Shown: positions 12,366-25,400 of the stretch, one piece after another
How positions within the stretch are numbered: position 1 is the stretch's first letter
Layout of the letters: every line of letters starts with the position of its first letter
From: Saccoglossus kowalevskii
Lineage: Eukaryota > Hemichordata > Enteropneusta > Harrimaniidae
Direction: 5' to 3'
Assembly (NCBI RefSeq): GCF_000003605.2
Contig: NW_003119933.1
Location: forward strand, 148,666 to 212,665
Length of the DNA stretch: 64,000 nucleotides
Position numbers and translations under genes: made by a program
The notes under the pieces: generated by a model
What the model was told of the DNA's origin: nothing
The model's database searches: none
The model's input: the letters and a program-made list of their open reading frames with translations, nothing else

Positions 12366-13612
12366 TTATCAACACTCTTACTATGTCATCACGGTTACTA
12401 AAAAAGACGGTTAGGAAACGAATCATGTTCTTTTCATTGGATGCGTGTCGCGGGTAAACATTTGAAACTAAAGGCGTACTAATCTGTGATAAATCATTAA
12501 CATAAAATGTAGACAGGAAATCACGCAATTATGACGTCACTTTCCCCCAGAGTTCATTGCAATCAACAACTGCACGCCATTTTATTGTGTCGATACTTTC
12601 AGTAATACTAAAGTGTTACAGTGAATCCTGACAAAACCTGTCGCTCAGTTTAAGCTCAATACAAATTTGCCTGTCGTGTATGGCATTTTCGTTTCGAAAT
12701 AACAAGATCGGCATAAAACTGAAATAAAAAAACTAGCAAAACATGATCAGAAAAAAAGACGTCAAAGAAACCATACAAGTGTTTATATTTCAGCCAGGCG
12801 AAAGTTTTAATGAGGAGCCGTAATACCACGTACATTTTGTTGGGAATAAACAAAATATGCGATAAGATAACTGAAATGACCGGCCCATGCTCTACAAAAT
12901 GCATGTAAGCAGACCAAATATGCAACAACAGGCAGTTCCAATGAAATTAAGAACGGTTAAAAAGGGTTCGAAANNNNNNNNNNNNNNNNNNNNNNNNNNN
13001 NNNNNNNNNNNNNNNNNNNNNNNNNNNNNNNNNNNNNNNNNNNNNNNNNNNNNNNNNNNNNNNNNNNNNNNNNNNNNNNNNNNNNNNNNNNNNNNNNNNN
13101 NNNNNNNNNNNNNNNNNNNNNNNNNNNNNNNNNNNNNNNCGCACACAACTTCATAAGTACGCACAGTAGTATACTAAAAATTCATTTGGTAGTATTTTTT
13201 ATAATATAATGTATTTTAAAATAGTGACTTAGGGGTTAGAATTTTTGTCACTTTTCTACCGGGACCCAAGCTTACTCTCATGACAACAGTGAAAACGATA
13301 AATGACGATTCTCGATTCTGAATGTTTTCACAGTCACAAAGAGTACTCATCCGAAATGTACGTGTGGTTCTTCGTGGAGCTTGTTCACTAAACGTGGATA
13401 TTCTATCGAAAACGAGCTTAAAATTTCAAGTTCGCGGAACATCAAGTGATCGACACAAAAATGAAGCAAAATGGTGGACCTTGAAATCTCAAGCAATAGG
13501 GCGTACACAGCGCGACACGCATCCTTGAGGGATTAGGCAGATTCACACCTTTTAACAATGGCGTTTCCTAACCGTATTTTTTAGTAACCGTGATGTCACG
13601 TAACTCACGAGT
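12366..13612. mobile_element. Long inverted-repeat (foldback) element spanning the first assembly gap
   Basis: The segment 12385-12421 and the reverse complement of 13562-13600 match over about 37 bp (ATCACGGTTACTAAAAAA, then ACGGTTAGGAAACG) with very few differences. Weaker matches continue inward, including GGATGCGTGTCGCG (about 12439 and 13515) and a CCATTTT-TTGTGTCGAT stretch. The arms are therefore at least 200 bp long and imperfect. The middle is lost in the N run. Probably a foldback or long-TIR DNA transposon. Confidence 0.6.
12974..13139. other. Assembly gap (N run)
   Basis: 166 undetermined bases inside the foldback element. The inverted arms on both sides would explain why assembly failed here. 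Confidence 0.95.
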
Positions 13613-15995
13613 CCATAGGCAACATTCATAGAGCAAACACCCTGTTTACATCCTGTGTGTGTCTTGTACAGTATAGTTTAAACTCAGTACAGAATGGACC
13701 CACGCGACAAACCTTTAATTTTCACCTCGTTTGTTAGATTTATTTCGTAACTAATAAAATGTATACAATAATGGTTAGTTGGCCATTTACACTGAAGTCA
13801 GCTAATACAAAGACGTTATACACAATTTATGATCGATAAACTTGATCACTTCGTTGAATGGAAAGAGACGCCCATCTAGCCACAACAATCGTTTCTTTTA
13901 CATTTGAATGCGACTGATTTCAAGTGAGATCGTTGAAATTATATTTATCAGAAAAACATGTCTTTAGTGACTTTAATGTAAAGAATGATAATTTTAATTG
14001 TCGAAGAATTGGACTTTGGAAGAAATGTGTGTTTTTAGACGAAATGGCTTTTACTGACATGCAGTACACCTTAAATTGGGCAACAACACGCAGCTCTTTC
14101 CCCGTTTTCATGATGTTAAGCAGGTGCTCCACCACCCCGCGAAATTAACTTATGCCGGCTTATATATACAGTTTTACTAAGGTTCTACAGCATTTCGTCG
14201 AATAACCATTTCGTTGAAAGTCCATTTTCTTGAATGACCATTTAGTCGAATGTCAAAATTATCATTATTTAAGCGTCCAATTAAACCTTAAATAAAGAAA
14301 ATCACTGTACAATGGCATCCTAGGATGGTGGAGCTCAATTGTATGATATACAGATATTGTCAATAGCTAGGGCCCCCTGTATTTATGTATACAGATATAT
14401 TTGTATTAAGGTGAGCTAGATGAGAGAGGGGTTATGTTGGCGACTCCTTCAACGAACAGAGTATGCAAACATACCCTATTCGTCACGTCACGTAAAACAC
14501 CAACAAAACGATAAGGCTACTGTGATGGTTCTGGGCAGAGTGGTAGCGTTTGGAAAGCAGCCAACACATTTTTTTATCTTAGGAGATAAAACAGTCCAAC
14601 AATACAGTATTCAATATGACTAAATAGGCGTTATCAATAGGCACCATGACAACGAGATGCTTTGTGAACCGATGAGCGTGTCTCAATTACTGAGTCACTC
14701 TGGCGCGACCGAGTTCGTAATAGTCTTCCAGAAAGACAATGACATAGTTACATATAATGATTTAATAATAGTCGTGTATCTATTTTTGTGTATACTACCG
14801 GCAGTAGTAGTTACCGTCCCCGTGTGTTATACTGCTTTCGACGATATTTGTTATCAGTCCATATTCCGGCCTTTTAATTAACGGAACTTATATGCTGTGT
14901 ACCGCCGACCAAGTTATCTATCATCAAAGAATCGACGTGTTCTTGTCAACCAAGGGAGTATCATGTCAATAAGCGCTAAACTAAAGGGCTGTGTGCTGAA
15001 GACATTTGCCCGTCCACGTAAGGAACGGTTCAGTTTTTATATGACTGGGGATGCGTCGGTCAATCAAAGGTGGTCACCTGAATTTCAACAGTACAAAAAC
15101 GGGGTCGTCAGTCTTTTCACTTATCAATGATTGGCTCCTTACGTTAATAATAATGGTTTCAAATACCTTGGAAAGGTGTTCCAGGTTCTCCATGTAATAA
15201 TATGGTATTCGCATTCAATGCAAAAACGATGAATACGGTCAAACTGTACTGTGAGGGCGATAGGTTTGTACATTAACCCACCGGAACATTGATTGGGATC
15301 AATAGTTGTGGTTCTTGAGATACCAGTGTAAGTGACACAGACACACGTATACATCCTCTCTGTGATATTTATATTTTGTGTTCAAGATTTATATTTTAAT
15401 TTACGGTTTGTTTGGTAACATCCTAAAGCATTTTAGCTGTGATTAATCTTCGTATCAGTGTCGCAGGTCTGTCACTTAATCTTTTATATATACACTTCTT
15501 TGCCCTCCACACATTTTTTTGTCTTTCTTGAATCTTTCCTGGCCATCCCACTAAATATCTGTTTTTGTCTAGAGAGAGTGTTGTAAAGTGTAGCTATGAA
15601 TTCACCAGTTTGCTTTAAATTGTCACCGAGACATTTTAATAAAAAAATAAAATGATAATATAATAATAAGATTTTTGTTCTGTGTCCAGGGTTTTAAATA
15701 CCTGCCCGTGTTTAATAAACAGCATGGCATTCTTATTGTTTGTTACTAGTAATTTCTTTAGCGCTTTCCATTAACTTTTCGCCTTTCATTCAAATTTCTG
15801 TTTATTCGAGTCTCGTCCCGTTCTCCCTCAATACTCGTCTCTACTCTATCCCTCTCATCAAATTTGCTCAATTGGCTGACTTCTAAAAATATTATATCTT
15901 TAATGAATGCATTGATGTACAGATGTGTAGTATTTAACTAACTTTATACTCACTTCATTACATTGCACTGAAACATCCGCTGTACATCAATTCAG
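13613..15995. other. Intergenic region, no convincing gene
   Basis: Mostly unique AT-rich sequence. About 14187-14262 holds a short imperfect repeat of CATTTCGTCGAAT-like units. Three short open frames on the + strand at 14420-15130 follow each other in different frames, with one hydrophobic helix in the middle one. They lack splice logic and any family resemblance, so I do not call them genes. Confidence 0.4.
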
Positions 15996-16205
15996 GAAGT
16001 GCCCATTTATAGTGAGGATGTACATGAAGTGTATTATTTAATAGGAGTAAGATACATTGCATTGAACTTGAGATTCCCAACATTCAATTATGAACAATTT
16101 CTGTCATCCGTATTGCCCCCTAAAGGAAAACGTTTGGATACATCATTTAAAGAGAGCGTTCAGAAAGCAATGAACACAGAATGGACAGAACATGTTCTTG
16201 TGTGA
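15996..16205 (+). CDS. Possible isolated 3'-terminal coding exon, unrecognised
   Basis: A 69-codon open stretch begins after a plausible acceptor (CAATTCAG) and ends at TGA. Its composition is protein-like, with balanced charge and segments such as VYYLIGVRYIALNLRFPTF and a lysine-rich end. I could not find upstream exons or place it in a family. It may be the last exon of a gene whose other exons I did not find, an exon left from a decayed gene, or chance. Confidence 0.25.
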   Translation, partial: EVPIYSEDVHEVYYLIGVRYIALNLRFPTFNYEQFLSSVLPPKGKRLDTSFKESVQKAMNTEWTEHVLV

Positions 16206-18752
16206 TATCGGAATGTAGAATGTCACGATCTACTCTGTTGTAATTGATAACATTACAAGAAACACAGAGATATAGTTGATAGTGACAACATATGTTTGTG
16301 ACAGTCATTCTAGCTGCTTCTGATAGGTATCATCAATGAAGACAATGGTTAGCAATAAAATATACACACTTACTGGAACTTTATACAGGAAGGAGAAAAC
16401 TTCGATATTGTTCAAAACATTATAGATAGCCTCACAATAACATTGATTTAGTTACTGATTGATTTAGTTTAGTTACGTGTAAAATTCATATATTTCTTGA
16501 ATGTTGCCAACTAAAGACTGACACAATGAATCAAGAGGGTTTAAATATTTATAATCGAGCAAGACAACATAACATCCGATCACTACAGACAGCATAGATA
16601 CACCCAGAGCTCCCCAAGACTGAATCCGTATCAAACAAAACACTTACAATCAGAGAGCATGTCGTCAGGAGGAAAGCTTTTAATAATCAGAATCACGTGA
16701 CCTGATTCGATGTGACACGTGATAGTATGAACATAAAGCTACATTTCCTCTCTTAGAAAAACAGAGCGATGGTTATGTATGGTTTTATTAAAAGAAGCAT
16801 TGATGACAAACAATATCTGTATTGAGGTTCGTCGGACGGCTTTGAAAACAACACAACAAAGCCATCTTGTCTCTGTCTGATATTGATATTCGTAAAAGTC
16901 TTTGTCTAATGAGTGATATTGATATTCGTAAAATATTCGTCTTATAAAGTCAAAAGGAAGGAACATTAATTGTGCTTGTATTAAAGGCTTCAAATATAAT
17001 GTTGCCGACAAAACAACTTTGAAAAAAAGGTTAAATAATTTCACAAGGCCACACTTCACGAATAGTGTTGCAACATGACTTTTCTCTTTTTGAGATGGTA
17101 CGTAGTTTGTGACTTCAACATATATTGTGTGCTTGTGAATTGAGTAACGGTCATCAAACTTAGCCAAAGTTTAACTAATTAAAGCATTTATTTCTTATAT
17201 ACTAATTATTTCGCATCAAAATAATCAATATGCAAGATAATAAATGATATAGTTTTCTGTATCAATAACATTAGTAACATGCCGTGCAATAATTGCAATA
17301 TATCGAATATAACGAAAATGCAACATCAAATTATCAGCCCTCAACGCCGACGGTTGTCGTTTGAATCCAGTCCAACGCTGGTGGCTCCGTAGCACGTTTT
17401 AACATAATACATGTATATTGTAGCTCGCTTATACATGTGTCATGGTGAAAGTGCCTCCCTTTCATACTTACTAATAATTAACACAAACGCCATTATTTTT
17501 TATTGGGCTGCTTGGGCGATTTACAGGACTTGACTCTCGCAACAGTAACGTCGGCATAGTAATGTTGATACGCTAAACTGACCGTATTGCAGTCGTGTCA
17601 TTTACCTGATCCTGCCGTTCTGATAAACTACAATAGGCTAGGTCCAGCGGCCATTTTTTTCAAATGTGTCATTGGATGACATTATTTTAAATCTATTCAT
17701 CCGTGACCCCGTTTAGTAATCTTCATCGAAATGAGTAAAAAAAATTGAGTATAAATTTGGTTGAAAAAAATCTTTCATTTAAAAAGAACATCCGTGGAGC
17801 ACAGACGACTTATGAAATAATATAATCCAAAGCCTAATATAGTGGTCTCAAAGCATTCAGCCAAGTACTGATATCAAGAGCTGGGACATGCAGTGATAAT
17901 ACTAAAAACTAAGAACAGCGTGAGTGTAATTAACTCTCAGACTAGCCACCTCAATGTAAATAAAATGTATATGACACCTTGATAAGAGCCAGATATGTGC
18001 TCGTCGTTGTTTTCACTGTGCGTTTTGACTCACGAGTCAACAATACAAACGCTATAGTATCTAATCATAATATACAAAGCAATTTAATTTAATTTGAGCG
18101 CATGATACATTTACGTTAAGCGTGAAACGCATATCTGCCAAAGTGGTTTAAATTATTCACGGGACGATGTATGCTTGTATTGTATGCTAGCATGAAGTCA
18201 TGTTTTTCGCCAGATGCAGTTTTTTCACAATTATAACCAAGCCTTGCCGGCTATGATGGTATTGTATTTGTTTTAGACATGATCACATTCAGTGCATGCA
18301 CGTTACCTCACGGACAACAGCGGACTAATTAGCATAGAAAGAGTGTCACCATCTGCGCATGTCCGAATTTGTAATGAGACTTGCGTACGACAGTTGCGTG
18401 TGAACAATGCAGTTCGTTTAAATATAATTGAAAACTCAAGAGTAATTTCCTGATACTAATTAAACATCTGTTATGTTCGTGTTTTAATTAATTGGACTCA
18501 CCATACTGTACTCGGACCGAATAACCGCGGAGCGCTACAATTTCATAAATTTGCATATGGTAATTACCTTAATTATTTCGATGTAAATACATACGAGGAA
18601 AGACTGTGCACAGAACCGACCAGAGACAAAGGTAGCAGAACAGGTAACATCGATTCGCAAAGAAATCCTTTGAACACGTTAATTTTCGTTTAGTTGTTAG
18701 TTTGTACTTAAATAGCGATAATTTTATATTTTCTTGAAGCATATATTACAGC
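16206..18752. other. Intergenic region before the HYR gene
   Basis: No convincing gene. A minus-strand open frame of 142 codons at 16739-17167 contains an exact 20-bp direct repeat (16878-16897 and 16914-16933), which makes it look like simple duplicated sequence. The region should contain the promoter of the HYR gene near 18.4-18.7 kb, but I see no clear TATA box. Confidence 0.4.
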
Positions 18753-19400
18753 ATGGCGACGGGAAGGCTTCCTGTCTGTGTACTACTGCTGATACTATCC
18801 CTGTGTGTTGTCAATATAGAGTCATGGCTATTTGAACAGCGATCCCGTCAGGTAAGCAGTCCAATAACTATAGCAACATGTTTTTGTTTTTTTCAATTTA
18901 TTTTTCCGAAAATAGCAATCCATGTTATGATGCGTTATGCTCCATGTAGTTGGAACTGAAAAATAATTGTCATATTTTATTCAAGTTAGTTAACAAATAT
19001 TGAATCTGCACAGTTGTAAATAGATGATCATGGTAAATTTAAATTGTAGCTTAGTTTCTACAACATCGCGGATGTAATTAGGTGTGACAGGTAACTTCCG
19101 ATGTAGCGTATGCTCGTCGAATTTGACGAACGCCATCATCACGTCAACGAATTTTGAATCAGCCACCTTGATATGAATTGCTTGCGTGTGTGTGTGTGAC
19201 ATTGTCATATCAGAATCGATTGACACATCAAAGCAAACACTTTTTAGCATTTTAACTACAATATCGTGACTGGTGTTTATTCCTACCCGAGATTATATTT
19301 TCGTTACAGGTCGTTGATAATATCCGAAATTATGTGAACAAGATAATGTATGGCAAAGACACACACGTAATTGAAGAAACTATACACTCTAGGGGGAAAC
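18753..19400 (+). other. Leader exons: signal peptide and propeptide with RGKR site
   Basis: Exon 1 (18753-18851) encodes a start methionine, a hydrophobic run ([13 protein letters not shown]) and a likely signal-peptidase site near residue 24. Exon 2 (19310-19400, phase 1 end) encodes a 30-residue charged segment ending SRGK. The next exon completes an arginine, making R-G-K-R just before the lectin domain. This fits the furin rule R-x-K/R-R, so the segment may be a cleaved propeptide. Confidence 0.7.
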
Positions 19401-22400
19401 GTGAGTTGCACATAATATAATTCTAATAATCTGAGTTTTATTTTGTTAATGGAAATGGAATTAGTATGACAAATTGGAATAACAGTTTCAACAAAACCAC
19501 AATAATATATGCCCTATCGCAAACGATATTATTATTACCTAATTTCGGGAACTGATCTCACTGCATAACCAACTTTATTAGTGAAATTTACACATTGCGT
19601 GAGAGGGTAGCTCAATATCAACAGTGCGATGATGCCTTTTTAAACACTGATCCAATTATTGTACGTTATAGGAGCTCCGAAATGTGCACTCACTGATATA
19701 GTCTATCAAGACAACTGCTACAGATTGGTCGCAAGTGTTTCTGTTGACTTCGACGATGCTATCGCGGGATGTGCAGCAATAACAACTGGTGACTTCCAGC
19801 TTGCAAGCGTCTTGACTTCTGATGAGCTAGACCATCTACGAAATAACTTGCCAGATGGAGACTTTTGGGTAGGTGCAGATGGCAGGGCAGGGAGTGTTCC
19901 AGGTCAGGTGCAAACCAATTGGGCGTGGGTAAATGGTGATTCTTGGCCGGCAGACGCTCTAACCTGGCTTTGGTCTCCGGGTAGACCCGAAGTCGGGAGT
20001 GGTAACGATTTCTGCGGATTTCTGAAAAAGAAAAATAATTACAACCTGGAGGACACACCCTGCTCAGATGAACGTGGTTATATATGTAAAGGCGGTAAGT
20101 ATACTATATATGTTCACTTGTGTGTAACATTATTTTAACACATAATTCATATGACGGTGCATATAATACACAGCTTTAATATTTAAGTTTGAAATACAAC
20201 TGTTCATATGGTACGGTAAACGACACGATATTCACGTGGAGCGTCATTATTTGATGCGTACTCGAACAGTGTGAAAATCAATTCAAATCAAATCAGTTAC
20301 TTATAGGATGCTATTACCCTAACTCATAATAATGCTAAATAAGATTATTTTGAACATATCATATTTCCGAGAAGATTAATAATTCTAACGATCATATAAA
20401 AACATCAACGGCCGCAACTGCTAATGTGCACCTTCTGGTGCGATTTGACTTCATGGAAAATTAGCTCATAGCGAATTTTCACTGACTTTTTAGCAGGTTA
20501 TTAGATACACATTTATAAATTATTTTTTCAGAAAATCATGCTGTGCAGCCACCAACAGGTCCTTCCGATTTTGGAGGTAATACATCTAGTTATTTTTAAC
20601 TCGTTAACTAATTACTGTTTTAAAACATTTTATCTTGAATAAATAATGCGATGTTTGTACATAATTTTAATTTCTTTTGTTTCAAAGATTGCGTTTGCAG
20701 CGGTTGGGGAGAACCTCACTATACCACATTTGATGGTCATCATTTCGACTTCCAAGGACAGTGCAGTTACACAATGGTTATAGACCAAAGCGTAGGCGGG
20801 CCAGAGTTTGAGATCGAGGCAGTTAATCGGCCTACGGTACCAGGGGCACTTGTCACGTTAATCGATCACATAATAGTTCGGGTAGATGGTCACGTGATAG
20901 AGTTGCATCCTGGAGAACAAGTTAAGGTAATCAAACATATGATATATGCATAACTATATACATATATTAGAGTAAATTTTACATCATGTTTACTCTCAAT
21001 TAACATCACATTTCGCCATAAGACGTTCCACTATCTTTAGATACTAAATCGCAGTTTCTCTTCTGTTTAGGTTGACGACACACTTGTTACATTACCTTAT
21101 TTTGCATTATCGCCCATAAGTATCATTCTTTCCGGTAAATTTCTATACTTGACGTATCCGGGAAAGTTTTGGGTTTCATTCTGGGCCGAGATAGGCGATG
21201 TGACTAGCTCTGCGCTATTCGGAGTTCACGATGACTACCAGGGACTCACGGGAGGTTTATGTGGCAGCTGTGATTCAAACGTCAACAATGACTTACTCAA
21301 ACCTGACGGGCAGCTAGCAGCTACCGACTTGGAGTTCGGAGATAGTTGGAAGACTCAGACAAGGTAGGTGCATTCAATCTAACTATTTTGTTTGCTTTTT
21401 TACGTTGTCACAATCACAGTAATATAAAAGGGTTGACCATTACAAATTCGGAGAGCGTAGAAAATTGGGACAAATTATGTTTTCTTTCTTTCACTAAGTT
21501 TCGAGATTGAATTTTCAAGGTGAAAATTTTTTGGGCTCAATACCAAATGCGATTTTGACCACAATATATTGCATTGTTCTCGCACGTACAGTATTGACGA
21601 AGAGTGCCCGGATACAGAACCACCAATAGATTGCGAACCTGACGAAATAGCTCGTATCTCTGACATCGGGCTCTGCGGTATGATAACTGACCCTAATGGA
21701 GTGTTCGCACCATGTCACTCGGTCGACGCTACGTCGGTGGATTTTTATTTTGACGCGTGTGTATTTGATTTGTGCTTCGCTGGTGATGACCTGCTATGCG
21801 ACGCACTGACTGCCTATTTTGACTTCTGTCTAATGCATAATATCCAGCTGCAGCCTTTCAGAACCGCCACGTTCTGTCGTGAGTAGATTATGTTATGTTA
21901 ACACAACTGCGTTGTCTTACTAGTAACAACTTTTTGACAACTAACACACATTTAAAATTGTTTTTTCCCTTAGCTCTTCCTTGTCCACCAAACAGCGCTT
22001 ACAACCCATGCATGACACCATGTCCAGAAACTTGTTTATTTGCCGAAAGCTGCGCTGGCGAGCCCTGCGTTGAAGGATGTGAATGTGATAATGGGTACGT
22101 TTTGAGCGGAAATATATGTTTATTAGAGACAAATTGTGGATGCTTTGATTCTGACGATCTTTATCACCAGGTAAGTCAGTAAGAGGCCATAGGTCTCAAG
22201 GTACAGTGTATTTCTTAATACAGTCCCTCCATGTAGTTTGGTATTACTCTAGAATGGTATGCATTATATACGAGGTTTGAAAGTACATTTGCAGACGTCC
22301 TCTACAAAACATACTATACACAAAAGGCTGAACAATATGTGAAACATTTAGATGATAAGATCACATACGTGTTTCAAATTTATATATGAATAGACGTATA

Positions 22401-25400
22401 GTACGCTCATACATAAAACAAAACTCAATATAGATAACTTTATGTGCATGCAGCGTATGTCCCTTTAACGATGTATATGGTTAACACAGACCGTTTCTTT
22501 GGTCGCTCTCACAAAAAATATACAGATATGTACACTTTTCATATTTTTACAAGCTTAAATACCTGTATTTAGTTTTTGCTGCTAAATCTTTATCAAATAA
22601 GTGTGTATGTAATATCGAAAACCGATACTAAAATTACTAAGATTTAATGTGTAGTTTCTCTTTTACGCTACTGTATGAGTCTAAAATTATAAATATGTTG
22701 GTATCCCATACACATATAGCCGGGAGAAGAATGGATCACCGCAGACTGCTCCGAGTTGTGTACTTGCACTGAGAACGATCAATATTCCTGTGTTGCATTT
22801 GGCTGTGTCGGAATCCGAGAAATCTGTGACGTTCAAGACGGAGTGCGGGGATGTTATTGCGAGGAAGGATATGAACGCGATGTGAATGGCGATTGTAAAG
22901 GTTAGTTCAGCGCGCTGTTTCAAACCGTCACAATCGTTCGATAGGGGTACCATCATGCGACGTACTAGTATATAACGCGTTTAATACATTGATTAAAAGG
23001 GCGGCAGTCGTCGCGTCCTGTTCGATATGGGACTCATAGCGACGTATACAACGCATGTAGATTGTTTATTTACATGCAATTCGAACACGCGCTGCGCGAC
23101 GACCAGCGCGCTTTAAAAAAATACGAACGGCACTGCGTGGCGGCTGTGTGTGCTAAATCGTAACATGGAGGTAATCTTTTTTACCTCTATGATCGTAACG
23201 TGTGTTTCAAAATCAATTATTTTGTTTGGATTGCTTTCAAATTTCTTTAAACGAATGTTGATACATTGAATTGCAATTGCATTTTCATATTTTAATACTC
23301 CCTCCAAATTATTGCTGCAGTTCATCGCATTTATTAATAAATATTCGTATCTTATGGGAAAGATTGACATACCGTGCATACTCAACAAGTGGGTATATTC
23401 CTAGATACTACACAATCTGATATTTGTATTTTATTCACAGACGCGGAAAACCCCGTTATAACATGCAATGCACCGGACGCGAACTCCATAGTTGATTGTG
23501 ACAACGATGGTTTCGAACCTGTCACATTTGATGTAACAGCCACCGACAACATTGCCATTCTATCTATAGTATGCACTCCCGACGACTCGGCACCTTTTTC
23601 TGTTGCCGGATCCCCTCACTCTGTAACATGCGTCGCAACCGATACCTCAGGAAATACTGACGAGTGTACGTTTGACGTTGTCGTCAACGCAGGTAACGTT
23701 TTTCAAGTTTGTTTTTGCCTACTCTGTTTTTTGCGTATAAACTTAATATTCTAAATAATGTAAAGATGTATTGCTTCATCATACTTAGTTTCATTGCATT
23801 TTAACCCTATAGTTTTTGATAAATCCCGGTCACATGACGTTTCGCATTTTGATAGTTACGGTGTCATTCACGATCACCTTATGCCTACGTGTTCATTTCG
23901 TTCGCTTTAGATGAGATTGATCCTGTGTTCGACACGACTTTGGCCGACACGACGATTCCGGGCGGCGATTGCGGGCCAGGTACATATACTTATGACACTC
24001 CGACTGTGAGCGACAACTGTCCAAACAGCCAAGTGTCATGTTCACCAACTTCACCAAGTGACTTCGGTTGTGGACCACATACAATAACTTGCACCGCAAC
24101 AGATGCCTCGGGAAATGTTGCGACAGACGAATCTGTCGTTACAGTGGAATGCACTGGTAAGTGTTTCACTCTTTCATATGTTTCGGAAGTCATTTTGTTT
24201 TGTTTATTGTTGATGTTTTGAAATATATATATATATTGTGTGTTACCATGGATGTCATGCAACAGCCTTGAAGAAATTTGGCATGTGCTAGAAACTTTTT
24301 TTTTAATTTGTCTTAAAATATACATTATTTTAAAAGTGGGATAAATACTATTACTACATAAACGCTGCGTGACTTTTAGTATCGGGTATCAGTACCAGAC
24401 CAGTGGAAATGTTTTCGAGAGATGTTTCTGGAAACGCACGTTTTCGTCCGACTTTGTTATTATTGTGGATTCCAAAAATAACTTAATTGTTTGATGTTTA
24501 ATGAAATGTGTTATGCCTGACTCAGTTTAGAGCCATACTGAAAAATCTTAGATAACTAAGGAAACCTCGTTCTTCTTGAACATAGATTATGTTCTCACTT
24601 ACTCTCAACTAAAGAATAAGCAGCAATGTTCGTTTATTTATTTCGCTTTTTATGTACATATTCCAGATTCAGAGGGTCCAACTATTGAGCTGACTGTGAA
24701 TGAAGTGTGTGGGTGTGATGATGGCGACCCAGTAACTTTCACAGCCACGGCATCCGATAACTGCGACGGCGCTGGTGTGCCTGTTACATGTACACCCAGT
24801 TCTGGTGGTTCTTTCAATTGTGGCCCGAATACAGTCTCTTGTACAGCAACGGATGGTTCTGGTAATCCGACAACACAAGATTTCACAGTCAACCTCGAGT
24901 GCGGTGAGTACATAGGACTGAATCATAAATAAAGCGTGCGTTAAATGAGGGGACGCGCTATCGAGGAGTACTTAGATGATTCACCACATTATACGGAGCA
25001 ATAACAATTCGTCATTTTCTCTTTTAATTTTTTTGGTCTTAATTTTGGTTTTATTTTAAATTTCAAATGTAACCGGCAAGGCTCATGAAAACGAAATAAG
25101 TGTACTCTGGTTTTATGTTTTTTTCCATTTTGCATCGATCGAATATTATACATCAAGGTATAATTGTTAATTTGCGGTAAATCATAGCAAAATTCGGTCA
25201 ATTACATGCGGAATCATCTTAAACATGTATACCATGTTTTCATTCATATTGAGGATCGACAAGGGGTATTTTCGTAAGCTGTAATCAATTATTTTTATTT
25301 TCGTAATAATGTAATTTAAATAAATAAAAAAAACTTTCATTTTATTTCCTGTAAAAACGTAAAATGCATTGTTTATTTCCTGTAACATGTACCAGCTCCC

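Noticed and set aside
14420-15130. Three consecutive plus-strand open frames, one with a hydrophobic helix
   Set aside because: Different frames, no splice borders that join them, no recognisable domain.
16739-17167. Minus-strand open frame of 142 codons
   Set aside because: Contains a 20-bp direct repeat and has AT-driven composition; no acceptor, promoter or homologue seen.
17330-17400. Possible tRNA-like B box (GTTTGAATCC)
   Set aside because: No A box at the right distance and no cloverleaf; at best a SINE fragment.
19759-20058. Minus-strand open frame over the first lectin exon
   Set aside because: Antisense shadow of the lectin domain exon.
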